Assembly: GCA_003427395.1 (NCBI GenBank)
Contig: BFEA01000200.1
Location: 1,668,984 to 1,691,997, forward strand
Direction of reading: 5' to 3'
Length of the DNA stretch: 23,014 nt
Origin: Chara braunii
Taxonomy: Eukaryota; Streptophyta; Charophyceae; Charales; Characeae
Part shown: in pieces, positions 8,937 to 16,979 of the stretch
How positions within the stretch are numbered: position 1 is the stretch's first letter
Layout: each line of letters opens with the position of its first letter
Notes under the pieces: generated by a model
Told to the model about the DNA's origin: nothing
Database searches by the model: none
The model's input: only the letters and a program-made list of their open reading frames with translations
Made by a program: the position numbers and the translations under genes

Positions 8937-9200
8937 CAGCCCAAGACGGACACATCGGACCCACGCATCATTGAGCTTTTGGACAGCTGTGAGGATGTCT
9001 TCCAAGCTCCCGCCGGAATAGTACCGGATCGGCCCATACGTCATAGGATGACTCTCGAGGACGGCGTCGTACCTCCGCGCGGATGTATTTACCGAATGAG
9101 CGAAGAGGAGCTTCAAGTGCTTCGGGCACAACTAGACGACCTCTTGGCCAAGGGCAAGATTCACCCTAGTTGTTCGCCATACGGTGCTCCCGTTCTCTTG
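8937..9200 (+). pseudogene. pol: pol, RT N-terminal region
   Basis: This frame encodes the linker and start of the gypsy RT: a SCEDVFQAP segment, a DRPIRHRM...PPRG stretch, the EEELQVLRAQLDDLL helix and KGKIHPSCSPYGAPVLL, which is the normal entry to the RT fingers. At about 9195 the frame is lost and the RT continues in the 9170-10492 frame, so a small indel lies near 9190-9203. Confidence 0.8.
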
Positions 9201-10492
9201 TCCGGAAGAAGAACAAGGACCTTCGTTTGTGTATCAACTATCGAAAACTTAACGCGCAAACAATCAAGAACTTCGGCCCTCTCCCGCGGATCGATGATCT
9301 CCTCGAGCGACTAGGCGGCGCCAAGTACTTCTCGAAGTTGGACCTCAAATCAGGCTATCCCCAGATCGAGATCCAGCCAAGAGATCGGTACAAGATCGCG
9401 TTCAAGACGCGGTATGGGTACTTTGAGTGGATCGTCATCCTTTTCGGTCTCACCAATGCCCCGGCTACTTTCCAAGCGGCTATGACGACGAAATTTCGTG
9501 ACCTGCTCGACCGCACCGTACTCATTTACCTTGATGACATCTTGGTTTATAGCCGGTCGTTGGACGAGCACCTTCGCGCCGTTTTGGAGCGACTCCATAT
9601 CGCCAAGTACAAGGCAAACCGCGACAAGTGTGAGTTTGCCCAGCAAGAGTTGGACTACTTGGGCCATTACGTTACGCCGCAAGGCATTCGTCCGCTCGAA
9701 GACAAAGTACAAGCCATTCGAGATTGGTCGGACGTCGCGTGCACTATCAACATTCGCTCCTTTCTCGGCCTAGCATCATACTACATGTGTTTCGTCAAGA
9801 GCTTCCAACGGATCGTTGCACCATTGACGCGACTTCAATTCCCCTTGGTGCCCTTCAAGCTCAACGACGAAGCCCTACACGCGTTCCATACGTTGAAGAC
9901 GGCCTTGCTTCAAGCTCCCGTCTTGAGCATCTATGACCCGACCTTGCCAACCAAAGTGGACACGGATGCTTCCGGCAACGGCATTGGCGCGGTTTTGGAA
10001 CAGCATGACAGCACAGACTGGCATCCGGTTGAATACTTCAACCAAAAGGTGCCGCCCATCAATTCCCTTGATGATGCAAGGAAGAAGGAACTGCTAGCTT
10101 TTGTCATTGTACTTAAGCGTTGGCGTCACTTTCTCCTCAGGCGTCGGCGATTCACGTGGGCAACGGACAACAATCCGTTGACTTATTACAAGACGCAAGA
10201 CACGGTGAGCAGCACAATCGGTCGCTGGATGTATTTCATTGACGAGTTCGACTTCACCTCCAACCATATTTTGGGCCCCTCGAACAAGGCAGCGGATGGT
10301 CTCTCGCGAAGACCCGATCTTTGCGCCTTGGTGCACTCCACATTCGGCCTCGACGAGGACCTGCAACAACATTTTGTAAATGGCTACAAGTCGGATCCGG
10401 GATTCTCCACAGTCTACGCGGACTTATCACTGGATCAACCACCGACAAGCATTTATCCCATTGTCGACGGCTACTTGCTTCTCCATACATGA
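9200..10492 (+). pseudogene. pol: pol, reverse transcriptase and RNase H
   Basis: RT copies element RNA to DNA and RNase H removes the template. RT motifs in order: LCINYRKLN, SKLDLKSGYPQI (first catalytic Asp), FGLTNAPATFQ, and YLDD at 9527-9538 with both catalytic Asp codons intact. A connection region follows, then RNase H with TDASGNGIGAVLE, KKELLAF, ATDNNPLTY and NKAADGLSR, supplying the D-E-D-D set. This is the best-preserved part of the element, about 430 codons without interruption. It ends at TGA 10490-10492; the same frame resumes directly with integrase, so the stop is a mutation inside pol rather than its natural end. Confidence 0.93.
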
Positions 10493-11469
10493 GGCAAGGA
10501 CTTGTTGTGTGTTCCCCAAAACCGCATCTTGCGCACTCGACTCCTTGGCGAATACCACGATTCGCGGCTGGCGGGACACCTTGGCATCGCACGCACACTT
10601 GCATGACTCCGCCAGCGATTCCACTGGCTGGACATCATCAGCGACGTCAACCGGTACATTCAATCATGTGCAGTTTGCGACCGTAACAAAGGGCGCCATC
10701 AGCTCCCGTACGGCGAACTGACACCACTGTCGATTCCTCGGGAACCCGGTCTCTCCATTGCCATGGATGTGACCGGTCCTTTCCCTCGCGACCGCTTTGG
10801 CCATGATGGTATTCTTATGGTCGCCGACCGTTTGAGCAAGTACGCCCGCTTTCTTCCATGCAAGTATCATGCGACGGTTCCCGATCTAGCACGACTTTTG
10901 CACACCGGTTGGTTTTGCAGCCACAGCGTCCCAGAAGACATCGCCAGCGACCGCGACACTCGTTTCATGTCAGCCTTTTGGACGGCACTGATGATGGAAT
11001 CCGACACCAGCATGAAACCGAGTTTCGCACCGGATCCTCAAACGGATGGGCAAACGGAACGTGCGCACCAGACTGCGCAGATGATGCTCCACACACTCAT
11101 CCGCCCGGATCAAAAGGACTGGGTTGACCGCCTTCCCAACATCGAGTTTGCCTACAACACTTCGGTGCACCCGACGATCGGCGTGACTCCATTTGAGTTG
11201 CATCACAGTGGACGGAAAGGCCCCATCTTCGCAGACATTCTGCTTCCACGGGTTGCCGATATCGACGCTGCTTGCTCCCCCGCTTCGACACGGAAGTACA
11301 GGGAGCTGCTGGCCAAAGCCCGCGCAAATATGCAAAAGGCTCAGGTTCATATGCAACAGCAAACGAACCGGCGTTGCATCCCATGTCCAATCCGCGTCGG
11401 CGACCCTGTTTGGATCACCTCCAAGGAATTTACGCTCGAGCAGCACGTCTCGTGCAAGATCCTCCCTTA
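10493..11469 (+). pseudogene. pol: pol, integrase (zinc-binding and catalytic domains)
   Basis: Integrase inserts the cDNA. In the same frame as RT-RNaseH, the HHCC zinc-binding region is seen (YHDSRLAGH, then SCAVC), broken by an in-frame TGA at about 10606-10608. The catalytic core follows from 10763: AMDVTGPFP with the first Asp, SDRDTRF with the second, and the Glu in TDGQTER exactly 35 residues later (D,D35E). The normally HPQTDGQ motif reads DPQTDGQ, a His-to-Asp change. The core ends at a frameshift and TAA near 11467-11469. Confidence 0.9.
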
Positions 11470-11640
11470 AGTGGTTTGGGTCAGGGAAGGTCACTTCAGC
11501 AGTTGGCGACAACCCCACGGGTCCCTCGTTCGTGATCGAGATTCCCCCACATTTGACGGTCCACCCTGTATTTCATGCTTTGAAGCTGGAAGTCTACACT
11601 CTCCTGCCTCCTCCGCGGACTTCCCAAGCAGACGGTCACA
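11457..11640 (+). pseudogene. pol: pol, integrase C-terminal GPF/Y-like module
   Basis: In the third frame, SLKWFGSGKV...IEIPPHLTVHPVFHALKLEVY reads like the C-terminal module of gypsy integrases, where the pattern is roughly KL..RW.GPF.V...LP....IH.VFHVS.L. A frameshift of about one base near 11460 joins it to the core, and another near 11630 leads to the chromodomain frame. Confidence 0.7.
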
Positions 11641-11653
11641 CGACCCTCCTTCA

Positions 11654-11827
11654 ATGGACGGTCACCAAGAGGTCGACCATGTCCTTGCTCATCGCAAGCA
11701 CGGCAACAAACCGATGCAGTACAAAGTCACATTCAAGCAATGCGATCCCAACGACACACGCTGGATTTCACAAGCTGACCTAATGGCGACAACACCCCTC
11801 ATCTTCGCGCATTACGAAAAACAGTGA
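11654..11827 (+). pseudogene. pol, C-terminal chromodomain
   Basis: The frame from the ATG at 11654 encodes EVDHVLAHRKHGNKPMQYKV followed by a TRWISQADL segment and ends at TGA 11825-11827. This matches a chromodomain: an E(V/I)..(I/V)L..R beginning, a central Y.VK/T strand and a final W-containing helix entry. Chromoviruses carry it at the integrase C-terminus to direct insertion to particular chromatin. The usual aromatic positions are only partly kept, so histone-tail binding cannot be assumed. Confidence 0.72.
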
Positions 11828-11907
11828 CTTGCTAAAGAGGTTGCCCAGCCCGCCCGCCCCACACGGACGTCATAGACAGCTTCACCCTAACAGGTAGCTC
11901 GGTCTTC
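11828..11907 (+). other. Short 3' untranslated stretch of the LTR element
   Basis: About 80 bases between the chromodomain stop and the polypurine tract, with no open frame of note. Confidence 0.5.
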
Positions 11908-11918
11908 AAGGGGGGGAG
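11908..11918 (+). other. Polypurine tract
   Basis: AAGGGGGGGAG lies 2 nt before the TGTGGCATAC start of the 3' LTR. It is the expected RNase H-resistant primer for plus-strand DNA synthesis. Position and composition are typical. Confidence 0.88.
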
Positions 11919-12220
11919 TGTGTGGCATACTGATACCACACAAGCCCCAATTAGAGCCCGGTCCTGTAGTAGGCACAGGTTAGGCCTAGGTACCGGGTCA
12001 CGACGGTCCCAGCTAGGTCCAGGTAGGCTTAGGAACCGTCGTTTTAGATTAGAGTCCGGTAAGCCTAGTTTTAGATCCACTAGACCCAACGGCTAGTTTC
12101 GTTAGGCCGGTACCGGTAGGACCGGCCGGCGGCGCAATTTAGGCGCCACTTTTCATTTTCAGATTCAGATCTGACCCGCTGATCGGATCAACAGTCCAGA
12201 CCCGAGGTACCAGCATCAAA

Positions 12221-12259
12221 GAGGCTGGCCCAGCGCTATATCAGCTGGGTACCAGCCTC
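12221..12259 (+). promoter_or_regulatory. Inverted repeat with TATA-like loop in the LTR, candidate promoter
   Basis: GAGGCTGG-CCCAGC pairs with GCTGGG-(ta)-CCAGCCTC, giving 14 base pairs with a 2-nt bulge. The 9-nt loop GCTATATCA contains a TATA-like word. LTRs carry the Pol II promoter in U3, so a TATA box about 300 nt into the LTR is plausible. No transcription start is visible. Confidence 0.4.
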
Positions 12260-12498
12260 AATACGGAGGTTAGTCTACAGGTTAGTACCGCGTTTCGGTT
12301 GGCATAGCGGAGCAGCAGGGAGAATTAGCGCAGCAGAGAGAAGGATTAGCGTAGCAGCAGCGAGTAGCGCCGGCCCTCTGGCTCAGTCCGCAGCCCAGCG
12401 CCCAGCACTGCAGCGCCATAGCTGCATCGCCAGGCTCGGCCTCAGCGGACATCAGTCGGGACAGCGCGGCCATTCAGGTATCAGGGAGAAAGGCTCCG

Positions 12499-12998
12499 NN
12501 NNNNNNNNNNNNNNNNNNNNNNNNNNNNNNNNNNNNNNNNNNNNNNNNNNNNNNNNNNNNNNNNNNNNNNNNNNNNNNNNNNNNNNNNNNNNNNNNNNNN
12601 NNNNNNNNNNNNNNNNNNNNNNNNNNNNNNNNNNNNNNNNNNNNNNNNNNNNNNNNNNNNNNNNNNNNNNNNNNNNNNNNNNNNNNNNNNNNNNNNNNNN
12701 NNNNNNNNNNNNNNNNNNNNNNNNNNNNNNNNNNNNNNNNNNNNNNNNNNNNNNNNNNNNNNNNNNNNNNNNNNNNNNNNNNNNNNNNNNNNNNNNNNNN
12801 NNNNNNNNNNNNNNNNNNNNNNNNNNNNNNNNNNNNNNNNNNNNNNNNNNNNNNNNNNNNNNNNNNNNNNNNNNNNNNNNNNNNNNNNNNNNNNNNNNNN
12901 NNNNNNNNNNNNNNNNNNNNNNNNNNNNNNNNNNNNNNNNNNNNNNNNNNNNNNNNNNNNNNNNNNNNNNNNNNNNNNNNNNNNNNNNNNNNNNNNNN
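12499..12998. other. Assembly gap, 500 N
   Basis: A round-number gap inside the 3' LTR. Any open frame called across it is meaningless. Sequence resumes with tgtccaaggccagg, the same word that follows the single N at 4796. Confidence 0.99.
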
Positions 12999-13224
12999 TG
13001 TCCAAGGCCAGGGCTTTCACACCACCGATGTATGTTTGTGAGGGATTGGTTGCAGTCTGAGTCAGGTTTGAGTCAGTCCATGTGTATCAAGTCATATGTG
13101 TATGAGAGTTGGCCCTGCCTTTTCTTCCATGTCCAAGGCCAGGGCTTTCACACCACCGATGTATGTTTGTGAGGGATTGGCTGCAGTCTGAGTCAGGTTT
13201 GAGTCAGCCCATGTGTATCAAGTC
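12999..13224 (+). repeat. 131-bp tandem repeat inside the LTR
   Basis: The unit starting tgtccaaggccagg occurs at 12999 and again at 13130 (period 131). About 95 bases of the second copy match the first, with two substitutions, before it runs into the LTR terminal part. The 5' LTR shows one copy, directly after an N. The number of copies in the gap is unknown. Confidence 0.93.
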
Positions 13225-13321
13225 TTCCGTTGTAATTGTGTAATTGTACTTACTCTGTATTATCTGGTCGGTTCTGGGAATCTGCGCCATACTTATGACT
13301 GTGTTTCACGAGTATGCAACA

Positions 13322-13394
13322 GCCTCTCGTTCAAGTGATCGGCCTATAGCGGTTTCTTTAGTATTGTAGACATGGAGCGTTGGTGTGTGTTTCC
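13322..13394. other. Spacer between LTR element and LINE
   Basis: 73 bases separate the LTR terminus from the LINE poly(A) tail; nothing recognisable. The tggtgtgtgtttcc next to the tail would be the LINE target-site candidate, but no partner was seen to the right of 19840. Confidence 0.5.
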
Positions 13395-13498
13395 TTTTTT
13401 TTTTTTTGCGGTGAGATATATAGTTGTGCTGCCTGTGTTGCCTTTTTCTCAGTCGCGTTTCCAGGCAAGCTGTCGATAGAGGCAAAAAAAATTGCTGC
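13395..13498 (-). other. LINE 3' UTR and poly(A) tail
   Basis: The 13-T run at 13395-13407 on + is a poly(A) tail on -, about 90 nt after the ORF2 stop at 13499-13501. Tail and direction agree with target-primed reverse transcription. Confidence 0.75.
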
Positions 13499-14928
13499 TC
13501 ATCGGACGCCCCATCTCAAAGATGGGCACGGTCTGGTCCCAGTCGTAAGAACTTTAATAGAATGTAGTAGATATATACATCGTTTCCGCCACAGAACCCA
13601 GAGGACCACCCTCCTTCCTAGCTTAAACATGTTCTCCTAAAAAGGTGCTATCCTACGAGTGCCACCTTCCGCACAGCAGTGCTCTCCACTCCAATGGACA
13701 GACGGCACTGATGCCTCACTGGCACCATATAAGGTGCCTCAAGCACCACGTGAGGACTGCGCCCGGGCACTTTAAATGCAATTTTGCACGAGGGAAAGCT
13801 GTTTTGGCAGGACTTACACCATGGGACTGCCACCCCCCTCTGTTCCAGGTTCGTACGGTCGATCAGCAAGCCGTTGGTGGGGAGGCAGCGGTGCTCTATC
13901 TGCCACTGCAGCCAGGCCAGTTTGGCCAGTCTGGTCCTGGTTGCTGTAAACCAGCGAATGGCCCGGACCACTTCCCTCCCAACACTCATCTGCATCATCC
14001 ATCAATTCCTTACGATGTCCTTGAGATTTATTCTAGGGCGCAGCATCTTGTAGGTGGTGCTTACCTCCAGACCGGCTAGGTGAATGGTGTTGTTCAATGC
14101 CACTCTTCCAGGTCAAAGGACAAGTCTGACAGCGGGTTGCCCGGAAGGAAGGCTACCCAGGTTTCTTTAATAGACAACACCCTCATTCCGAAAAGTTGTG
14201 TGCTCTCATACCAACCCACCGAATCCAGGAAGAATCTGGTGAGCACATTCTCATTGTCCTTGTGAAACAGATTTATCAATACTGCCTCCGCTCTTACTTC
14301 CAGCACACTCCCCACCCTTTCCGGTTCCTCCCTAACTGCCTACTCGCTGTTGTTGCCAACTTGCCATTCCTCCACCTTCCATCCCAGCCCCGGCTATGGG
14401 CTCAGGATCCTCCAAAATCTGTACGACTCTTTGTCCGAGGCCACCCATGTATCTGTCGCATGTTCTGCATTCTCTTTCATCCGCCCCGCCCACTCTCGGG
14501 GGAAGGCTGCGAGTATTCTATTTTTGTATACTACATTCCGCAGCCGAGGTAGTTTTGCTCTCAGCAGTTCCTCCGAAGCTCAATCGTCTGTATCCGCATC
14601 CCACAAATGTTTCACTCTTGAGATCCCCTTTTCGATCCAGGCCCAGCCGAAGTTTTCGGGCCATCGGCTGCCGAGAATGGGCCCTCATCTTCATTGCATA
14701 TCAGGGGATGGTCGAACAAACTGAGATTCGCTATTTCCAATGTAGTAAGAGGAAGGGCATTCGGGGGAGGGCAGATCTTTTTCCATGCATATAGTATGCC
14801 CTTCCACACTCTGGACTTGATACGACGGTTCTGAAAGCTGGGTAGCATGCAGCAGTGCCAAACTTCCCGGGAGAGCGAAAGGTCCCATTCTTTGCAGAGT
14901 ATATACTCGGCCAAACGGACCCAGATTT
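13499..14928 (-). pseudogene. LINE ORF2, C-terminal region with RVT-associated zinc-finger domain
   Basis: Several - frames carry pieces of the region that follows RT in plant LINEs. At 13998-13648, KLAWLQWQIEHRCLPTNGLL followed by PWCKSC resembles the zf-RVT domain (W.I.H..LPT..L....C..C). At 13630-13499, VVLWVLWRKRC is like the usual Trp-rich LINE C-terminus, and the frame ends in TGA. Between 14000 and 14900 the frame changes repeatedly. RT linker sequence (CIIKACFEDRMKIWVRLAEYIL) is in the 15151-14612 frame. Confidence 0.7.
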
Positions 14929-15805
14929 TCATCCGATCCTCAAAGCAGGCCTTGATGATACATTTTGCCAAGAGAGCCCAGTTTTGCGATTGGGGGTTAA
15001 GATGCCCAGACCAACTTGTGCACGTGGCCTGGTTATGACTTTCCATGTTACCTTGTGAATGAAGCCTTGTTCCTCTGACGCTTCGGGCTTCCACAGGTAT
15101 CTGGCAGCATCTAGCTTTATTTCTTTGTATGCCTCCGCTCCCAGAAGACAAATAAGGGGAACCACAAAATTGAAAAGGCGGCTGAAGAAAGGACTAGCGC
15201 CTGTCCATAAAAGGAGAGTTTATAGCTTCTCAACCACCCATTAATCCTAGCCGAGACCTTTTTTGACAACAACTGGTCATGGGTGTTGAAGCAATCTGTC
15301 AGTGAAACCAACATTCCCAGGAACCGCTCCGAATTCTCGGTCGGGATTATCCTCAGGCCCCAGTCAGGCCCCAGTCCACTTTCAGCTCAAACAGGGGAGG
15401 TAGAAAATAAACCGACTTCGACCAATTAATCAAGGCTTCCGGTAAAGAACAGTACTCCTCTAACACTCTTCGCAATTCTAAGGACGAGGTGGAGTTTTCG
15501 CAGGCCACTGTCAAATCGTCTGCCAACGCTCCCCCCTTCCAATAAAGTGACTGATAAGTTTTAAACCTGAAATCGACTCATTATGACATATGTTATCCAG
15601 CAATACTTTTAGCTGTAATACAAATAACAAGGGGGCAAGGGGGCACCCTTGCCTCAACGAGCGAGTAAATGGAAACTCCTCAGACAGGTGGCCATTGACC
15701 ATAACCATAGAGGTTGCCCTCGCGTACATGGCATGCATCTAATTTAAGAACCCTGGTCCAACCCATGCGGGATAGAGTTGTTGAAACGAAGGCCCAGGTA
15801 ACTTT

Positions 15806-15844
15806 GTCGTAAGCTTTCTCCAGCCCTGGGAGAAGGCTTACGAC
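15806..15844. repeat. 39-nt near-perfect hairpin in LINE RT
   Basis: gtcgtaagctttctcc pairs with gggagaaggcttacgac around a loop of about 6 nt, with one wobble or bulge. It lies over the motif-A Lys-Ala-Tyr-Asp codons, as if that short stretch had been copied in inverted orientation. It also introduces a frame change. Confidence 0.8.
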
Positions 15845-16023
15845 ATCTCTTTCTCTGCGCTAATGACCTCTAGGGCCTGAACTGTAGTACGGATATTCTC
15901 AAAAATAGACCAGCCCTTTACAAAGGCCCCTTGTTCCCATCCCACAATATTAGGAAGAACCTCTGCCAGGCGGAGCGCTAGGGCTTTGGCCAAAATTTTG
16001 TAGGCCATGTTCGACACAGATAT

Positions 16024-16038
16024 GGGCCGGTAATTCCT
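16024..16038. repeat. Target-site duplication, left copy (15 bp)
   Basis: gggccggtaattcct here is repeated exactly at 16219-16233, bracketing the SINE at 16039-16218. Length and perfection are typical of LINE-machinery insertion. Confidence 0.95.
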
Positions 16039-16218
16039 TTTTATTTTTTTTATTTTTTTAAGAAGGGCAACGGCCTTGATTTATTATCATTGAGCTGACC
16101 GGCCACGAGAAATTCATTAGTGGTTGATTTTACTTGTCACGTTCCATCATCTGGATTCGAACACAGGTCTGTATTTCAACAGTTCATGGGTGTACCCACT
16201 GAGCTAGGCTCTTGGGTG
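16039..16218 (-). mobile_element. tRNA-derived SINE, copy 1 (180 bp)
   Basis: A SINE is a non-coding retroposon transcribed by Pol III and moved by LINE proteins. On -, the 5' part (16218-16149) is tRNA-like: CCTAGCTCAGTGGGTAC (A-box region), an anticodon-arm-like CTGTTGAAATACAG, and TGTTCGAATCC (B box). The GAA in the loop and the general look hint at a tRNA-Phe origin, but the arm is too degenerate to be sure. A tRNA-unrelated body (about 16148-16062) and an A-rich tail (T-rich on +, 16039-16060) follow. Perfect 15-bp duplications flank it. It shares head and body with 22413-22588. Confidence 0.92.
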
Positions 16219-16233
16219 GGGCCGGTAATTCCT
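16219..16233. repeat. Target-site duplication, right copy (15 bp)
   Basis: Exact partner of 16024-16038. On - the duplicated word encodes part of the conserved RNYRP motif of the LINE RT, showing that the LINE was the pre-existing target. Confidence 0.95.
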
Positions 16234-16470
16234 CACCTTCTTTCATCTCTTTTTTTGTAAAGAAGCACCATGAATCCCTAAACGAAAGCGGCAGGCAAGG
16301 AGCCAGTCGTGAGGGCCCTATTGTACATTTGGCCCAAAGGCGTCCCATGTGCATTGGAACATTTCACAGACAGCCCATCAATCCCCGGGCACTTGGCTGA
16401 GAGTCAGTCCTCAAGGGGAAGCGCGCTGGGGAGTCCAAGCCTGGGTTAAGTGTGGTGTTCCAATCTCCCA

Positions 16471-16584
16471 ATAGTGCTAGATTATCGGAGTCCGGAATGC
16501 AGGCAGCAATAGTGCTAGATTATTTGAGTCCGGAATGCAGGCAGCAATAGTGCTAGATTATCGGAGTCCGGAATGCAGGCAGGA
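16471..16584. repeat. 38-bp unit, three tandem copies, in LINE ORF2
   Basis: Copies start at 16471, 16509 and 16547 with atagtgctagattat; the middle one has ttgagtc for cggagtc. The array lies between endonuclease and RT of ORF2. Because 38 leaves remainder 2 on division by 3, each added copy shifts the frame. Confidence 0.93.
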
Positions 16585-16652
16585 AGATTCGAGAAAAACT
16601 ATGTTCTTTCTATGAAGTCAGAGAGAGCATAGATTGACATCATTGTCCATGC

Positions 16653-16979
16653 TTAGACCTCCAGTGTAATTTTAGCCCAGGCAAATTTCCCCTTGGGGTC
16701 TGGATAAGAATCTAACAGTTGGCAATCCAGGTCCTTATGAAGGAGCACTGCGACTCCACCTTTAGAGCTATTGGCTAGGGGCCATATTTGTGGATCGGTC
16801 CACCGGTGTCGAGCTTCCTGGATTTTTCCCAGGTTCATTTTGGTCTCCTGTAACCCAATAATGTCTGTGTTCTGTAAGTCGAACACGGCAGAGAGCCACG
16901 CCTTTTTGAACTTGTTACCAGTGTCACACAGTCCCTTAACGTTCCAGTTCACCATCCTGACCCTATTGGGAAGCACCAT
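16653..16979 (-). pseudogene. LINE ORF2 start, AP-like endonuclease domain (truncated)
   Basis: The endonuclease nicks target DNA. The ATG at 16979-16977 opens MVLPNRVRMVNWNVKGL, where NWNVKGL is the first conserved block. Then come DIIGLQETKM, with the metal-binding Glu, and KGGVAVLLHKDL, all in the order of LINE endonucleases. The open frame stops at 16653; the later catalytic His/Asp blocks are not recognisable before the 38-bp repeats at 16584. The start is favoured because it overlaps the end of ORF1 by 17 nt. Confidence 0.85.

Larger units (their letters stand above)
4797..13321 (+). mobile_element. Ty3/gypsy LTR retrotransposon (chromovirus type), degenerate
   Basis: The order is partial 5' LTR, primer-binding site, gag, protease, RT, RNase H, integrase, chromodomain, polypurine tract, 3' LTR. 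RT-RNaseH before integrase is the Ty3/gypsy order, and the chromodomain places it with chromoviruses, which use that domain to steer insertion towards modified chromatin. LTR ends form the expected short inverted repeat (TGTGGCATAC at 11921, GTATGCAACA ending at 13321). The coding region is broken by in-frame stops (6210, 10490, about 10606), two tandem duplications of 70 and 136 bp, and frameshifts near 6350, 9195, 11460 and 11630. It cannot be autonomous. The left boundary is uncertain because the 5' LTR begins at a single N. Confidence 0.93.
11921..13321 (+). repeat. 3' LTR (contains a 500-N gap)
   Basis: Starts TGTGGCATAC just after the polypurine tract and ends GTATGCAACA; the two ends are imperfect inverted repeats with TG...CA termini. 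12499-12998 is 500 Ns, a placeholder length, so the true LTR size is unknown. The right part matches the 5' LTR at 4797-4971. After the gap lies a 131-bp tandem duplication. No 5-bp target-site duplication can be tested because the left end of the element is missing. Confidence 0.9.
14929..16400 (-). pseudogene. LINE ORF2, reverse transcriptase domain (interrupted by SINE)
   Basis: RT primes from nicked target DNA. In order on -: the GIDGLSVK and ALTTGSLPAAFV...LLYKK entry (16400-16234); an RNYRP motif split by the SINE at 16218-16039; SNMAYKILAKALALRLAEVLP (about 16015-15955); LEKAYDKV (motif A, about 15826-15800); RSLRQGCPLAPLLFVL (motif B, about 15665-15615); and ALADDLTVAC at about 15530-15500. 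The last keeps both catalytic Asp residues but has Leu where Phe or Tyr is usual. A thumb-like KKVSARINGWLRSYKLSFYG (15314-15117) and VTWKVITRPRAQVGLGIL follow. Many stops and frame changes; not functional. Confidence 0.85.

Noticed and set aside
12481-13020. 179-codon frame on the - strand
   Set aside because: Almost entirely Ns from the assembly gap.
16149-16218. A functional tRNA gene on the - strand
   Set aside because: A and B boxes are present but the acceptor and anticodon stems do not close, and the unit is embedded in a SINE with a target-site duplication.
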